A stretch of 64,000 bases of DNA from Apus apus (taxonomy: Eukaryota > Chordata > Aves > Apodiformes > Apodidae). The notes beneath the pieces are model-generated. The model did no database searches and was not told where the DNA came from. It worked only from the letters and a program-made list of their open reading frames with translations. Within the stretch, counting starts at the first letter, position 1. Each line of letters starts with the position of its first letter. Positions 12,504 to 24,864 of the stretch are shown here, in pieces. A program made the position numbers and the translations under genes. The stretch covers positions 164,416,274-164,480,273 of the forward strand of contig NC_067282.1 of assembly GCF_020740795.1 (NCBI RefSeq), written 5' to 3'.

Positions 12504-15500
12504 GGATAATTGTCTTTCTTTACCCCTTTGTATTACACAATGATATCTTTCAAAATTATTAATCTACCATGGTCAGCAAAGGTCACTGTCTTAAAACGCT
12601 TCTTATGTAAATATCCTAAAGGAGCTTTTCAAATACTTATAATTAAATTCTTCACCTTTGTGTGTACTAAATGATATTTTGTCCAAATAAGGAAATCTTC
12701 AGAAGAACCTTTCATGACATCTTAAGGATGACATTATTAGATTCAGGACAATTGCTGCATGCTAAAAATGCAAACAATCGAGCACAGGTAATAGTAGGCA
12801 CTAAAAAGAAAGATTTTATAACACCATTTCAATTCCTTGTCATGTACAATGAATTCAACAAAAAGTGGTGTTTCAGTCTGGGAGGATTTAAATGCCACCT
12901 TATTTAGTTTGTGAACAAAGAGCATTTTCAGATTATCTGTTGTCTGTACATGGAAAAGGCAGCAGAATGGATGCGTTGTGTACAAATCATGGCAAAGGTG
13001 GTGCTGAGATCAGAGTAGATAAAGGGGTTAGTGTGACTACAGGCAAACAATGATTATTTATGGACTTCTGTGGGCTTTTTGTGCATTGCTAGAATGGGCA
13101 ATGATTAGATCTGAACCCTAACAGGTACAGTTAATCTGTGTTTGGTTGTTAAACTGACTTAATAATAAGAAAGTGTTTTATCATAATAATGTGTTTTGTC
13201 CCTCTTAAATCAAATTTCATTAAACATTATGTAACAGTCAAATAGTAAAATTAGATTTACGAGTGCTCAAGCAGATATTCAAGACTGGTCACGTCTGTTG
13301 CCAACAGAGAGTGAGATTTGACAGGCAAGACTTCTTTTCGTAAGAACTGTGCTACAGATATTACAGTCACTGATAACTGTTTGCAGAACACCATTTAAAA
13401 TCTGTTATCTTTGAGAATTTACAAATTAATACAAGGCTTGCATTATTGATAGAATTTTTCAGAAGTTTTTTAGTCACTTCTTTTTTAACATACTAGTTTA
13501 ATCACACACTAGTGAGTTTGTTCTTTCACCAGTATACTAATTAGTTACCATGATACTGGGTTTTATTAAGCCTACTAGCTACATGCTGATAAGATGCAGA
13601 CAATACAGAGTTACATAAAATCAAATCTAGCCAATAATCACATGAATGATCAGCTCATCTTTGTGATATACTGTCTTAGTAATCAATATTTTAAAGAACC
13701 ACTGCTAACTGTTATTTTATCTAAAATCTTGTGACCTGTCATAATAGTTCAGTAATCAAATATATGCTTTTAGACACTATAGCCAGACACAGCATTTATA
13801 GCTGTGCAAGCAAGACAAGTATGTACATTTAGCACTTGTGATTTAGGAAAAAGGGGAACCTGCAGTTACCAAGAAAATACAGCATTATAGGTGGTTCAAT
13901 ACAACATGAGGTTTGGAGTAAGAAGTATTTAATGATTAATTACTGCAATTACACAGTGTTCTTAGATAATATAGTAGTTGTTCTTATAAGGATATGTCCT
14001 ATGACGTTACACAATAAACTGATCTGTGCAGGGTGATTCTGAGTATGTAAACTCAATCAATTTTTATGATGGCATCATCCAGTATGAAGACGAAACAAAC
14101 CAGAGAACCTTTAGAGGCTACAAAAGAGCTTTCCCGTATTTTAAAAATTAAGGGAAAAATCCTGGCCTCTGCTGAGGTCGATGCCAATTTTACCAAGGGA
14201 AGCAAGATTTGCTTTCAAATGGAGAAAGCAGGAAGTTTTTGGCATCCTACCCTTGCATCAGCTTTCTTCACTGATCCAAGTTTTTCTGAATTAAGTCCTC
14301 AAATGACTTATGTGCTGACAGTAGTCAAGACCAGGAATCTTTTTGCTCTGTTTTAAAAGTGCTTAGCATATCTCTGAAATGGATTGCATTTGTTACCCCC
14401 TTTCCTTTTTTGCCTTTCCGTTGTGTATGATATACCTCAAAAAAGGTTTAGGGATCAGTCATCACAAACATTCTCCAATTCAAGAGTGTTTGTTTGCCAC
14501 TATGTCTGTCCACTGAGATCAGAAATGAGCCACACATCTGAATTCCCTTTAGGTGTTTGTAGCAATACCTTAGTCAGTGTCTAAGTTTTAAAATAACAAG
14601 CTAAGTGGAGAGAGACACATCATTATGATACTGCATAACAAGTTGTCAAGACAGGCGGATGGGCAAGTTTTATCTATATATGGGACAAGCTGTGCTTTAT
14701 GTGTCAATTGAATACAAGATCTGACACCTTGTCTGTCAAAATAACATTAACATTTTCAAAGAGGGAAGCTTTAGCCCTCCTGCTGAAGCATCACAAAATC
14801 AATGAGAGGTAAATATCTTTTGAAAAGTATGATTGAATCTGTACTCCTCAAGGACCCTAAGAAAGAGATTGCTGTAAAAGCAAACATGCTTTACTAGCCA
14901 AAGGTTCCCTCTGAGGAATGCAACCTGAGACATAAAGGATATGAAAAGACAAAATTCCATATGACATAGGTCATGAAAAAGCCAAGTAAATCCCTGGCAT
15001 ACAAGAGCATATTCTAGATTTGTTCGTTTTAAAAGAAAATTTAAAAGATATTTTTTGTTTGCTTCTGCCTTTGTGTTTAAAAAATGTCCATGATACTCAT
15101 AAATATTTAAAGATTTAAAGTTTTTAAGGTTGATTTCAAAATAACTGTCTAGTATCAAGGCATTTTTTGGTGTTTTTCATCCAAGAGTCTGACAAATCTA
15201 TAGAACAATGGCAGTGTGAGAGAGCATTTTCCTTTCTCCTTAATGATGCTTTTCAAAAGGGAGAGTGGGCCAAGAGTGTATAGAAAAAAGAACAGACAGA
15301 AAGTTGTACATATTGGCAATATTGATTTTATGCCATATATGTAAATGTACAATTTTGTAATAATTTATTATCTTACCCATGGTCCATGTATGACCTACCA
15401 AAGTGCCAGCCCTTTCCCCCAATCCTAGCTGTGACTGGTGGAAGCCAGTACTGTGACCTTTCTCCAAAATGTAGTTTTCACTTCTGTTCTTCAGCATCTG

Positions 15501-15958
15501 TATATTGAGCAACTATCTTTTTTTTTTTAACACCAGCCTCCTAAATCTTTAGTTCATAGGAAAGTTGAAAGAACAAGGAAGCTGTCGGTGGAGGCTTAGA
15601 CAACCAGTCAAACCAGTTCAGATCATGTACATTCAAATCAATTGCAGGGCGCCACTGATTTTTCATAACACAGAGCCTAATTCTCCTGGCTATAGGAAAT
15701 GTTGCACTAGAGATGGGAAAAGAATCACTTTGGAAGATGTACATTTAAGTTTGAAAAGTGTCTTGAGAAACACAGTTTGATGCTTTCTATAAACTTAAGC
15801 ATGCACAAGTTTAGCAGATGCCTAACTTTGTGATTTCATGAATGCAGCACTAATGAAATGTAGTCTTATGAGGGAAAGGGACTGTCCTGTCTGGGTTAAT
15901 AAAAATTCCTTGTTTTGCTTCTATAATTAATTGCATTTTATTTTCATGAACATTTTAG

Positions 15959-16030
15959 GTGTATCAATACATGCATGAAACCATAACTGTAAATGGCTGC
16001 CCCGAATTCCGAGCCAGGGCCACTGCAAAG
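15959..16030 (+). CDS. LIN7A: LIN7A coding exon (end of L27 domain and linker)
   Basis: A 72-bp exon of 24 codons, preceded by TTTTAG and followed by the donor GTAGGA. It reads [13 protein letters not shown] then [11 protein letters not shown], which matches the vertebrate LIN7A segment joining the L27 domain to the PDZ domain (about residues 68-91 in the human protein). Both boundaries are phase 0. It is too short to stand out as an open reading frame and was found by reading the translation. Confidence 0.95.
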
Positions 16031-19000
16031 GTAGGATATGTGCAACTGTTGAAATATGTGTTAACCAAGTGACCTAGTAATTGACTGTGCGCGTGTGTGT
16101 TTCAGGTATTCGTGTGTACACTGTAAGAAAATTTAGACATCAGTGGCAGCCCAGAGTCTAGAACCAGTGCTACTTCCCAGGTAACAATCATAATGGAAAA
16201 TTTCCACCTTTATGCTGCTTCTGTAGCTTAAGAAAAGAGAATGATTTTATGGAAATCTATGCTTTTTAAAAAGTTGCTTTGCCAAAGCAAATCTACTGGT
16301 TCATTCTGTAGAAGTCTGCCTGCAACAACTAATATTTTAATGAACTATTTTTCCATAAAGTTCATCCAGAGAGGACACAATAATTTGGGAGATGGAAACG
16401 AAACAGTCAAAATTCCACTTAAACTAATGGGAACTGTAGGTACTGAGCAAGTGGGAAGGATGAACACTGATAAAAATGGCCTGATCAAGAGACTCCACAG
16501 CCAATTGCAAGCTCATTTATTTTTCTGATGCATTACCTGTTTTAATAAAGCATACTGTCTTTTTGTCCATGTGGACCTGCCTTTTGCATATCCTTAGACC
16601 ATAACAGCTACATTACTGATACTAATACAATGGTAATTTTATTAAGGAAATTCACAGAACCATGAAAGAACCTTTTTATGTGCCAGTACGAAATACACTC
16701 TGTATTTTCATAACATGCACAAAAATAGATACATCCAAACAGAGAGGTCCACCATGGCTTTCTTCTTCTCATTAGCATTTTGTACTTTACACTATCTTCT
16801 GGGTGCTATAACAGGTGCTATCCAAAACAGATAAACCTACAAAAGCCAGAAATATTTTCTAGAGACATTTCTTTATGGTCCTATTCCTGTGAAGTTAGTG
16901 ACAAAACTCCCTGTTATCTTAATGGAATGAAGATCTTACCATTATGTATTTGTGTTAAGAGATTTTCATTTAAAGCTGTATCAGAAGATAAAGGTTGGGA
17001 GTGTGTTACAAAGTTATTTCTGCAGTATTTTAGAGAAGCAAGCTGGATAGTAGCTAGCAAATAGTGTGCACTAAATTGCAGTGTATTTTCCGTACTAAGT
17101 AGAATGTTCCTTTCTGTAGGCTCTTCCTGTGATTTTCACTCTCTTCTAATTGAAAGTTAATGGACAATGTGAATTTGTAAGGTTTATGCTACTATATAGA
17201 GAAATGTGTGTATGTGATCCCAATTTGTCTACACTTCAAATTAACATAGAAATTATTGCTGTGTCGTATAGTAAATGGGGAGAAATCCAATTAGTGTCTG
17301 CCATTCTCATTTCTTATTCATATAGAACAGCAGGGTTACAGAGCAATGTTTCAATATCGCAGTATTTCCTGGTTATTTCTGGGCTGTCTGCATTGCATTT
17401 TCCTAGTGCATTCATGTCTGACATAAAATGTATGCATGATGACAAGGTCTGCATGTGCAAAAACATGTAACTGAGAATGATCCATTATGTCACATCATCC
17501 ACTAGCTTCTATTAAGCGTAAGCATTGTTAGGATGCTTAAAAAAACCTTAGTGTAATGTGGAATTGTTTGAGCAGTTTGGACTACAAACACATTTTGAAA
17601 AGTATAAAGGATTTTCTTCATGCTTATTTCATGATTCACTGGGATCTGTAAGTAGGAAAATACTTGTAGTGAAAATTAAGTGTAAGATGCAGTATGTTTC
17701 TGGATGCAAGCTTTACAGTCTGTTAAATGTTACAGGCTTTTTTGCTGGAGTAAGATGAACAGTCTAGGATTTTTCTAATTGATTTATAAATCCATTGTCT
17801 TAAGATTTAATTTTTCAATAAAAGTTTTAATCCAATTATATTACAAAAACTTATATTCCTGTTCCAGGAGTTACTTAGTTTGCAAGATTTCATAAAGATT
17901 GTGAAGTAATTAAAAAAAAAATAATAATAATAACTTTTTAGGATATTTTTCTGTGCCCAAAAAATAAATTAAAAATTCCATACCTCTGAAAGCAGAGCAG
18001 AGAGTTCATCCACTTTTTTTCGACTAGGAACACAGTAGAGATAACATTATCTTATCCCACAGTAATAGATTTTCTCCCTGTGAAAAGGCAAAGAAGAAAT
18101 GCACTAGTGATCAGAAGAGCTCACCACCACGCAGTCAGGCTTCCCAGTGCCTACTTCTGGCTCTGCTGCTGACTCTGCCTTATCTTTGACAAGTCACTAG
18201 AACTCTCTATTCCTCTGCTTATTCCTTTAATTTCAAAAGCATTGGCATGGAAATTAACTTTTTAAAAATGCTTCCAGATGATCAGAAAAGGTCAGAATAA
18301 GATACTGAAATGTTTTCACAGGAATGAATTCTTTCTGCAGATGAATAAGAGTGTGTATCAGTGTTCTCCCTACAAAGCCAAATCACTCCTTGTTATTTTT
18401 TTACAGGCAACAGTTGCTGCTTTTGCTGCAAGTGAAGGCCATTCACACCCGCGAGTGGTGGAGCTGCCAAAGACTGATGAAGGCCTGGGCTTTAATGTCA
18501 TGGGAGGAAAGGAACAAAATTCACCTATTTATATTTCTCGCATCATTCCCGGAGGAGTGGCAGAAAGGCATGGAGGGCTGAAACGGGGGGACCAGCTGCT
18601 TTCGGTTAATGGAGTGGTATGTGGAAATTTGATAGAGCTTTCATTTTCGTCTGGATTTGTGTTTTTCACAGCTGTTCTAATACTGTTATTTAAAATGCAG
18701 CCATATGAAACAAAAAGAATGAGCTCTGTGAGGGACCTTCAGCATGCATTTATGGTGCAATGAGGCAAAGCTGCATTGACAGCTTCGTGCCACTGCAATT
18801 TCTGTTGTGATGGAGGGTGCTTCAAAGTTCTATTTCCAATCTACACCACATGTTTAATTTACACAGAAGCTATGTCTTTCTTAATTGATCGTGCTACAAA
18901 TTTTGCAGTAAAAGCATAATAACAGGCTTTGTTGTTCTTCCAATTCTACAGTCTCTGAGGCGCACAGCCCCTTTCCAAGCATAGTGATGCCTCAGTGACA

Positions 19001-22000
19001 CTTGTGCAGCCTTGTGACCTTCAGAGCATTTGAACACATAATACCAAGGGAAATTTGGTAAGCACATTTAGTGCTAATTTGCAATGGAAGGTGCATTCCA
19101 GATCTCTTTCAGTGACATTCGTCCAGCTGTGATACTTGTCAGAGAAACGAGCTGTAAAAATGAACACATATAGGGAGCACGTAGTTTCAGTAAAAAGGTA
19201 CATTTTTTACACAGTCATTTCTCATGTAAGTCAATACTTCAGGGTGGAGTGTTGTACAGTAGTTTCACTGTGAATGTCAGTATCAAGGTAAAAATTAAAA
19301 GACTTTTAGAGTAGAGGCAAAAAATGAGGCACTGACTACATGATACGGGTCACATTGTGCCTTTCGTTTTGCTTTTTGTTCCCTTTTACAAGGGAATGTA
19401 AAATACTGAAAGGGTAAGCATACTCACTGATATAACCCTACACTTCTCTTAATGAAAATGTAATCCTTTTCCATGCAAAACCTCCATCTAAACTTTGCAT
19501 TTAAATACACCAAAAGCACGTAGGAGCCATTCCTGAATCCAGTCATAAATATAAGACTTTCCAACTTAAATTTCCTCTGTGTTGCAAGCCCATCAACAAT
19601 AAAAAAAAAAGCTGTTTTCTGCATGCTTTCATGTTCTTGTCTGTTTCTCTCAACAATAGCTATTCCCTTTCTCTTGAAATAAGATATCAGTGCGACACTT
19701 CAGACAGACTTTTTTCCACTTCTTCCATCAGCCATCATGTTCTCAAAAGAGAAATAACAGTTCTGGAAGCTTACTTGCCCCTGTACACAACGAGAAAAAA
19801 AAGATCCAAAACATAGTAAAAGAAAACCCACTGAAAAGATTATTTTGTCTCAGGGAAAAAGAAACCAATAAGTAAATTGCCTGAACTTCACTGATTGGAA
19901 GTAGATAAAATATTTGTGGTGATGCTGTTGTTCAGCACGTCTTTCAACAAGTGAATAAAAAAACAGATTAAAAGAGTTTGTATTTGCTAATTAGTGTTTG
20001 GTTCTTTTTTCTGTCAACAGTGTCTAGGCAAATGCTGGGGAGGACAGTCGTGAGCCTTAAGACATCATGATACACTGAATTTTACTGTTGTCAGCTCTAT
20101 TTCATGATAGTCTGGACAAAGAAATTCATGAATGTGCTCTGGAATATGTCTTAAGCTAATGAAGCAAAAAACCCCACAATATAAACTTTTGATTTGCATG
20201 TAGGCACCTGAGAAAGTTGATTGCAAGATGCAACAGAAAAACTTCAGTGTTCAGAGTCTGAACAATAGAAACTGAAGATTGAATTGCAGTTGCATACTTG
20301 AAATAATGTCTTTGAGCAACTGTTCACGCACCAATCTTGGGCTGAATTAAGCCCATACAATATAATTCTTAAAAAAGACAAAAATTATAGAAGTGGTAAT
20401 TTGTTTGCAGACAGCTTGAAACAGGAGGAGAAAAGTCTAAATTTAACATTGTTCACTGAGACTAGTTCACTCTGTGCTTCTCTCAATTTAGCTGGAGGAA
20501 AGGAAATAGTATACAGTATGTACAATACAACAGACGGCTCAGCAGTGGAACATGAAATGAAAATGAATTATCTGTAACTTGTTTGTGCTCAGAAGTTGGT
20601 GGTTATCCAACTTTATAATTATCAACATAAAATTAGAGCTGTGTGTTCAGAATCCAGATTTGTTATCCCAGCATGACTGTTCCTTGAGCCATTTCACCGG
20701 ATGTTAAAAAAAGTGCTTTCTCATTATGCTGGGGATTTTGTTACATACTTTCATCCCACACCCCCTAAAAGTAAAGGAAATTGAAAGCAGCAAGCCCTGC
20801 CGATGGCTCCACAAAGACATTTGCTGATCATAGCTGGCAAGGATTCTGTTCTGCATTTGTCAGATACCTGGTGTGAGTCAGATACAGAAAGAGATACAAA
20901 ATAGGTTTATAATGGCTAATTTATCACCCAAGCATTTGCTTACAGATACCTAATAGAAATACTCTTCTCAGTTTTGCAACTTGTAGGGTAACAACCAGCT
21001 TCTCTTTTTTGTCTGCAAGGGGGTGGGAATTTTTCTTTTATATTTATGATAAGTCTAAGGCCCTGGATACAGTAATAGCTGGTGTTTCCCCATGCTGTGT
21101 CTGCAATTCTTCCAGCTGTTCCTATACCTGAAGGGACCTGCCAGAAAGCTGAGGAGGACTTTTTACAAGGGCTTGTAGCAAGAGGACAAGAGGTAATGGC
21201 TAAAAACTGGAAGAGGGGATCAGATATAAGGAGGAAATTCTTCCACTGTGAGGGTGATGAGACACTGGAACAGGTAGCCCAGAGAAGCTTTGGAGGCCCC
21301 ATCCCTGGAAGTGTTTAAGAGCAGGCTGGATGGGGCTTGGAGCAACCTGATCTAGTGGGAGGTGTCCCTGCCCTTGCAGTGGGGTTGGAACTACATGATC
21401 TTTAAGGTTCCTTCCATCACAAACCATTCTAGGATTTTATCGTTCTTGTTTCTACACAGTATTTTGCATCCCTTTTTTTGATGCAATCTGCCAGTGCAAT
21501 AAGGGAGATAGATGGAAGTATGTATAAAATAGATGCAATAAAAAATTACATAGTAAATAAAGACATACATTCTGAAACAAATTTATTAAATCCCATATTT
21601 GGTGAGCGGTTCTAAAGTAACATGATTATCAGATCCTTGCAATGTCCCCAGCCAGTGTAATTCAGTCAGCAAAATCCCGTGTACCGACATGACCAATACC
21701 AACAGGAGTCCTTCACCAGCACAGCCTCAGAGTTTTGCAGAGGCAGAAGAATTGAAACAGCAAAACAATTTCCTTCACTGGTGTAAGTTCTTTTCCCTAC
21801 TCCAAGGAGCTTCTGCTGTTTAAGTTGTCAGCTACTGCTGTGCAGGTGGAGCATTTGCAATGCCTTGGAAATATGAGTGCAGGCAGCAATGGAGACGTTG
21901 AGAGCAAGTATAGCAATCGTATTAATAGCAGCTGAAAACTCTAGTTAAGATCTGAGTTAGATATGTTTTGGGACTAGGGTTTGTATTTAGCAGTACTATA

Positions 22001-24864
22001 TTTTACTTTGCCTTGCTTATTTTCCCCTCGTTGTTTATGGTTCAGAGCTTTAGGCTTAACTCTGTATCATTACTATTCAAGTCAATAGGAGTTTTCCATT
22101 GACCTGGATAACAACAAAGTCAAACTCGTCATTTCTGATTAGAAAATACCGGCTGTAAACTGGAAGAACAAGGCCAGAGACAAATGGGAAAGAAAACAGG
22201 CAATAATAAATTAAATACAGTTTACTAAGTTGTATGAAGTATTGAAGTACACCATCCTGTTATTCCCCTACAGGACACATACAATCACAATTGCTTATAC
22301 ATGTCCATTAGAACCATCCAACTCTTTGAAAGCAAATGAATATTTTAGCTACTTCGTGTAGCTTGGGAGCTTACAATTTTTGTCCTTAGCCTGTTCTAAG
22401 TTCATACTATTCCACAGCAAAACTGATCACAACACTGAATAAATACACTGTCGTTTCCTCTGAATGTCCATGCCACATCATACAGACCACAATTCACAAG
22501 CAAAAAATGAAATATAAAACAAGGCCACATTTGGTACAGTTCCTCTTAAGGTGAGAACTGTGTTTACAAAAGCCAGTATCCAAGCAGTGAGTTACAAAAG
22601 ATAGCTAGTTACAGTGTGTGTTACTTATGATTGCCTCTTCTAACACTGAGCAGTTATGGGGTAGGGGATGCAGGGAAGAGGTTTTAATTTGTCTGTGACC
22701 TGTTCATTAAAGCAATTTCACAAAACACCCTGTGCATCTATAGCTTTTTAATTTAAGCTCTCTTTGGAGCACTGGATTAATTCACTGGTTCTTACACAAA
22801 ACAATTTCCTCTTTTTCAAAAATTTATAAGGAAACTTTTTCTCCAAATTACTTCTGGGTAGCAGTGCTTGTTCAGCAGATTTATCCCAGTCACAATTTCC
22901 AATAAAACTGGTCATCACAGATCATGAACTTTCTCAAAGATCTTTAAATTGGAGACCTACTGGAGAGATTTCGTGAATGTGCAGTTCAAGAATATGAAGT
23001 AATTTATTTCAACAATCAGATGTCTATTTACCTCAAGGTTTTCTCTCTTCCTGGCAATAATTTCAGTACCTGCCATGACATTCCTTATTTCTCCAAGCTG
23101 CATTAACGTTTTTGAAGCATTTTTACATTTCTGTAGAAACTCGAGTCCAGTCAGTTGAACCAGTCAAGGAATAATTATTTGTATTAATATGTTAAAGGAT
23201 ATGTAACAGGAGAAGGGAGATAAACCGTAAGGCGATAATCTTGAATTGTGTTGTTTAGATTATGTATGTAGAAGTGTATTGTGCCTGCTTTTTGAAACTT
23301 CTAAATCATTATTTCTAGTTCGTAGTGTGTCACAGCAGAAGTAATCTTTATTCATTGTTCTTGCACAATGCTACTCAGTCAAACAGGAAAGATGGAAATA
23401 GAAGGAATTTTCTCCTGACAGTTACTATAATGATGATAACGATCATTCTTTTAGCCTGAATTGAACTTCAGATACTTCAAATGCTGCTGCTTCTCTTTGG
23501 ACACCTGTGGGTATAGTTTCATTTTAAATAGCACAGTAAACTTACAAGTTTTAAAACACAGCATGTAGTAAACGTTGATTTCTTTTATGTGGGAAAAAAA
23601 TGACTTATTTTTAGAATGCCTAAAATCAATGTGAAGATATCAGTTCTGCCATCTTTTTTTTTTTTTTTTTTTCTGTGCAGATATACTTTTGTTTGTTGGA
23701 ATATAGCCTACAACACACATGGGCAATCATATACCATTAGAAAAATTCTCCCTTTCTCTTAAGATGTGGAAACAATCCATATGCCTGAAAAGCGCTCCAG
23801 TTAGTCTGCTTAATGGTAGAAACTAAATACTCTTTTCACAGCCAAGTCACCTCCCCCATTTGGAAATTTACTGTTTCAAACAGTGTTAGCATAGAAATCA
23901 GAGCTTGAACTCCTTTGAGAACACTTTTGATTTCACAGCAGATATCATCTTACTGTCAACCATTTTCCACAAAGGGAGGGGAAGTATATGTTCCTCCAGC
24001 AGGAGCATGCAACATTTCAGTTGTTAGTGCTTAACTGCTTACAACTAACCAGAGAAAGACTAGTTTATTTCCAATAGAGAGCCCATATCACACAAATATT
24101 AAACATGTGAGTAATGCCATTAACAAAGACATGGCTGGTCCCTGGAACCAGCAGGCACGCTCCTTTGCCTGCAGCTCAGCAACTGATGGATCACCACATG
24201 GCATTCCCTGCAGGATCCAAACAGGGCCAGGGTGTAAGAAAGGAAAACTGCTATTTCAAACTTGCAATTTCTTCATTTCTTACCAACATTTAAGTATTTC
24301 TTTTTGCACCTTGCAAACAGACTGTTTGGGTTTTTATTGCAGGGTTTTGAGGCTTTTTAACATTTGTTTTTGTTTGCATAAAGCTTGTTGAATATTTCCC
24401 CTGCTTTTCACACGGATCAGAAATCAGGTTTGTAATACAACCTAAAACAGATTTGTGTTATTTAAAATATTAAAATAAATACATTCCCAGCAGTGTAAAT
24501 CTTACTGAACTCAACACTTTGCCTTAATAGTCCCTTGAAAAATGTAACGTGTGGGAGCTCCTAAAACCCCAGCAGCCCAGTGTGAAAAAAAGGACAGAGC
24601 TCTAGATCAAAGCAGCATATTCTCTGTTAAATCTCTTCTCCCTGCTCCCAGAGTGTGGAAGGAGAGCACCATGAGAAGGCGGTGGAGTTGCTAAAGGCGG
24701 CTAAGGACAGTGTCAAGCTGGTGGTACGCTACACTCCCAAGGTGCTGGAGGAGATGGAGGCTCGCTTCGAAAAACTGAGGACAGCCCGGCGCCGGCAACA
24801 GCAGCAGTTGCTCATTCAGCAGCAGCAACAGCAGCAAACAACACAGCAAAACCATATGTCGTAG
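15959..24864 (+). CDS. LIN7A: LIN7A, 3' coding part (PDZ scaffold protein), exons joined
   Basis: Partial coding sequence: join of 15959-16030, 18407-18616 and 24652-24864, all phase 0, giving 164 residues that end at TAG. The protein is the vertebrate homologue of LIN-7/Veli, a small scaffold that binds CASK and MPP proteins through an N-terminal L27 domain and C-terminal receptor or channel tails through its PDZ domain at basolateral and synaptic membranes. Visible here are the end of the L27 region, a full PDZ domain with its carboxylate-binding GLGF loop, and a basic, glutamine-rich C-terminus ending NHMS. That tail, and the neighbouring MYF5/MYF6, favour LIN7A over LIN7B or LIN7C. By the human LIN7A exon layout about 91 codons (through the first part of L27) precede or include the first exon listed; the earlier exons were not seen and should lie upstream of the window. 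Gene assignment is firm; start is missing. Confidence 0.95.
16031..18406 (+). other. LIN7A intron between the L27-end and PDZ exons
   Basis: AT-rich, 2.4 kb, bounded by GTAGGA and TTACAG. The only element recognised is a MIR-like relic at 18139-18236, close to the acceptor. Otherwise nothing is seen. Confidence 0.85.
18139..18236 (+). repeat. MIR-like SINE relic
   Basis: CTTCTGGCTCTGCTGCTGAC followed by CTTTGACAAGTCACTAGAAC, TCTCTATTCCTCTGC and TTATTCC follows the MIR core pattern (CTGGCTCTGCCACT... GGGCAAGTCACTTAAC... CTCTGTGCCTCAGTTTCC) with many changes. It is an old relic in a LIN7A intron. Confidence 0.55.
18407..18616 (+). CDS. LIN7A: LIN7A coding exon (most of the PDZ domain)
   Basis: A 210-bp exon of 70 codons between the acceptor TTTTTTTACAG and the donor GTATGT, phase 0 on both sides. 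It starts [20 protein letters not shown] and ends QLLSVNGV. It carries the PDZ peptide-binding loop GLGF within [11 protein letters not shown], the ISRIIPGG strand and turn, and the GDQLLSVNG motif. The open frame continues into flanking intron on both sides, but that extra sequence is not LIN7A-like. Confidence 0.97.
21110..21437 (+). mobile_element. CR1 LINE 3' end fragment
   Basis: It contains the CR1 3' landmarks in order: ACAAGGGCTTGTAG, GGAAGAGGGG, GAAATTCTTCCACTGTGAGG, GATCTAGTGGGAGGTGTCCC, GATCTTTAAGGTTCCTTCC and AACCATTCTAGGATTTTA. It is 5' truncated and diverged. It sits in a LIN7A intron, in sense. Confidence 0.9.
23654..23672. repeat. 19-base T homopolymer
   Basis: An uninterrupted T run in a LIN7A intron, followed by CTGTGCAG, which mimics a splice acceptor. 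No exon is recognised after it. Confidence 0.85.
24652..24864 (+). CDS. LIN7A: LIN7A last coding exon (end of PDZ, polyQ tail, stop)
   Basis: A 213-bp exon opening [19 protein letters not shown] after the acceptor CTCCCAG. It completes the PDZ domain (helix B in [10 protein letters not shown] and strand SVKLVVRY), then gives a charged helix ([16 protein letters not shown]) and a glutamine-rich tail with runs of four and seven Q, ending TTQQNHMS and TAG at 24862-24864. The Q runs are encoded by mixed CAG and CAA codons, so the tract is not a pure CAG repeat. The stop codon is followed at once by GTGAGA, a good donor, so the exon probably ends exactly at the stop. Confidence 0.95.
   Translation, partial: SVEGEHHEKAVELLKAAKDSVKLVVRYTPKVLEEMEARFEKLRTARRRQQQQLLIQQQQQQQTTQQNHMS

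Larger units (their letters stand above)
1..15958 (+). other. LIN7A intron (5' part cut by window edge)
   Basis: AT-rich DNA upstream of the first visible LIN7A exon. No LIN7A N-terminal exon was recognised, so this is taken as one large intron. It holds a CR1 fragment at 12391-12503, a TA-rich stretch near 1665-1700, an 11-base C run at 8028-8038, an octamer-type palindrome at 5184-5206, a short hairpin at 11611-11635 and a 192-codon open frame of unknown meaning at 8210-8788. Other short frames look random. Confidence 0.7.
18617..24651 (+). other. LIN7A intron between the two PDZ exons
   Basis: About 6.0 kb of AT-rich DNA bounded by GTATGT and CCCAG. It contains a CR1 fragment at 21110-21437, a possible old repeat relic at 22065-22115 and a 19-base T run at 23654-23672 followed by CTGTGCAG. 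No further exon was recognised. Confidence 0.85.

Noticed and set aside
1-15958. Search for LIN7A N-terminal exons (L27 segment with ARAIELLEKLQESGE)
   Set aside because: No matching codons flanked by splice sites were found by reading; they are presumed upstream of the window.
23640-23700. Strong-looking splice acceptor (T19 then CTGTGCAG) in a LIN7A intron
   Set aside because: No open frame or donor follows that would fit LIN7A, and the known PDZ exons join directly in phase.
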